This document shows, piece after piece, positions 5,569 to 6,089 of a stretch of DNA of 6,089 nt; the first letter of the stretch is position 1; each line of letters opens with the position of its first letter. Source of the DNA: an uncultured Pseudomonadota bacterium (lineage in GTDB: Bacteria; Myxococcota_A; UBA796; UBA9615). Both the position numbers and the translations under genes were made by a program. A model generated the notes under the pieces. That model was not told the DNA's origin. It searched no databases and saw only the letters and a list, made by a program, of their open reading frames with translations. The DNA lies in assembly GCA_937907595.1 (NCBI GenBank), contig CALCXL010000908.1, positions 1-6,089 on the forward strand, written 5' to 3'.

Positions 5569-6089
5569 ATGACCGCCTTGCTTCGATTGGCCTCGCAGGC
5601 CCGCGCCCTCCGCGTCGACGACGCCCCGGCCACCGTTCGGGAGTGTCTGCGGGAGCAGCGCCTCTCCCTCTTCGTGGCCGCCGCGCGCGGGCGCAGCTTT
5701 CCCGGCGTGGGCGCTGTGCTCGACCTGCTCGGCTGCGGGCCCACCGGCTCCCACCCCATCCTGCCCGGCCTGGCCGCGCCCTCGCTGCCCGACGCCCTGG
5801 AGGCCGCCACCCTGCTCTCCACCGCGTGGGGGGAGGACGACGTGCTCCTGCCCGCCCGCACCGGGCCCGTGGGCTGGACCGCCCTGCTGGGGGCGGCGGA
5901 GCTGGGGCTGGGCTGGGGCGACGTGGACCGCGCGCAGGCGGTGGGCAACGAGCTGGCCGCGCGGCTGTCGGGCTCCTGTCTGGGCGCCCGGCGCCCCCTG
6001 CGCTCCCCGGGCCTCACCCTCGCCTTCGGATCCGCCGCCGCCGCCGCGACGCTGCTGGACCTGCCCGAGCCGAAGTTCGCCCACGCCCT
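5569..6089 (+). CDS. MmgE/PrpD-family-like protein, N-terminal part (truncated by window end)
   Basis: The frame stays open to the last base, giving about 173 residues. An in-frame TAG at 5533-5535, with no ATG, GTG or TTG in between, makes ATG 5569 the only usual start. The layout follows the N-terminal helical domain of the MmgE/PrpD family, which includes 2-methylcitrate dehydratase and cis-aconitate decarboxylase relatives. VRECLREQRLSLFVAAARG (~23-41) matches the opening helix. PDALEAATLLSTAWGEDDVL (~74-93) matches the usual 'N-G-lahaldfdD' stretch. AVGNELAARL (~124-133) stands where GYEvaaRlG is common, and TLAFGSAAAAATLLDL (~150-165) matches the 'tlGafGAAaAAakLLgL' helix. Several typical residues differ, such as the Tyr of GYE and the His before the last helix, so catalytic activity and substrate are uncertain. 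No clear functional tie to the sigma/CHAT genes is visible. Confidence 0.6.
   Translation, partial: MTALLRLASQARALRVDDAPATVRECLREQRLSLFVAAARGRSFPGVGAVLDLLGCGPTGSHPILPGLAAPSLPDALEAATLLSTAWGEDDVLLPARTGPVGWTALLGAAELGLGWGDVDRAQAVGNELAARLSGSCLGARRPLRSPGLTLAFGSAAAAATLLDLPEPKFAHA

Noticed and set aside
4560..6017. A 485-codon minus-strand frame opposite the sigma end, the anti-sigma-like gene and the MmgE/PrpD-like gene.
   Set aside because: Low-complexity S/R/G/A sequence that crosses three better plus-strand genes and the T7 terminator region.
1..6089. CRISPR array, tRNA, rRNA or insertion sequence.
   Set aside because: No regularly spaced repeats beyond the two 48-bp copies, no cloverleaf-like segment, and no transposase or terminal inverted repeats were seen.

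Overview
This is a very G+C-rich window with strong codon-position bias, so long spurious antisense frames are abundant. The gene style points to Myxococcota or a related deltaproteobacterial-type lineage: a Ser/Thr kinase with an HRDVAPAN catalytic loop, a STAND-type ATPase fusion, a CHAT protease and a divergent ECF sigma factor. That assignment is an inference from gene style, not a taxonomic call.

Layout. Bases 1-51 look like the last 16 codons of a plus-strand gene cut by the window edge. Bases 52-128 are intergenic and hold the first copy of a perfect 48-bp direct repeat. The second copy forms the 3' end, stop codon included, of a large minus-strand gene (129-4049). That gene encodes a 1306-residue protein with, in order, a CHAT protease domain, a degenerate nucleotide-cyclase-like domain, a STAND/AAA ATPase, a winged-helix and helical region, and a complete Ser/Thr kinase. 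It starts head-to-head with a plus-strand gene for a divergent ECF-type sigma factor (4048-4761). The two ATG codons share the palindrome CATG and sit inside a 7-bp inverted repeat. The sigma gene ends in a hairpin followed by seven T residues. Next comes a 207-residue protein (4842-5465) whose N-terminus looks like an anti-sigma domain that has lost its zinc cysteines, and whose C-terminus looks beta-rich. The last gene (5569 to the window end, truncated) resembles the N-terminal part of MmgE/PrpD-family proteins.

How it may work (inference). The CHAT-STAND-kinase protein reads as a sensor/protease/kinase signalling hub. The sigma factor and the anti-sigma-like protein would be its transcriptional output. 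The gene set recalls type III-E CRISPR (Craspase), where a TPR-CHAT protease cleaves Csx30 and so releases an RpoE-type sigma factor. Here no Cas gene or CRISPR array is visible, and sensing would fall to the STAND ATPase, the cyclase-like domain and the kinase. Whether the MmgE/PrpD-like gene belongs to the system cannot be told from this window.
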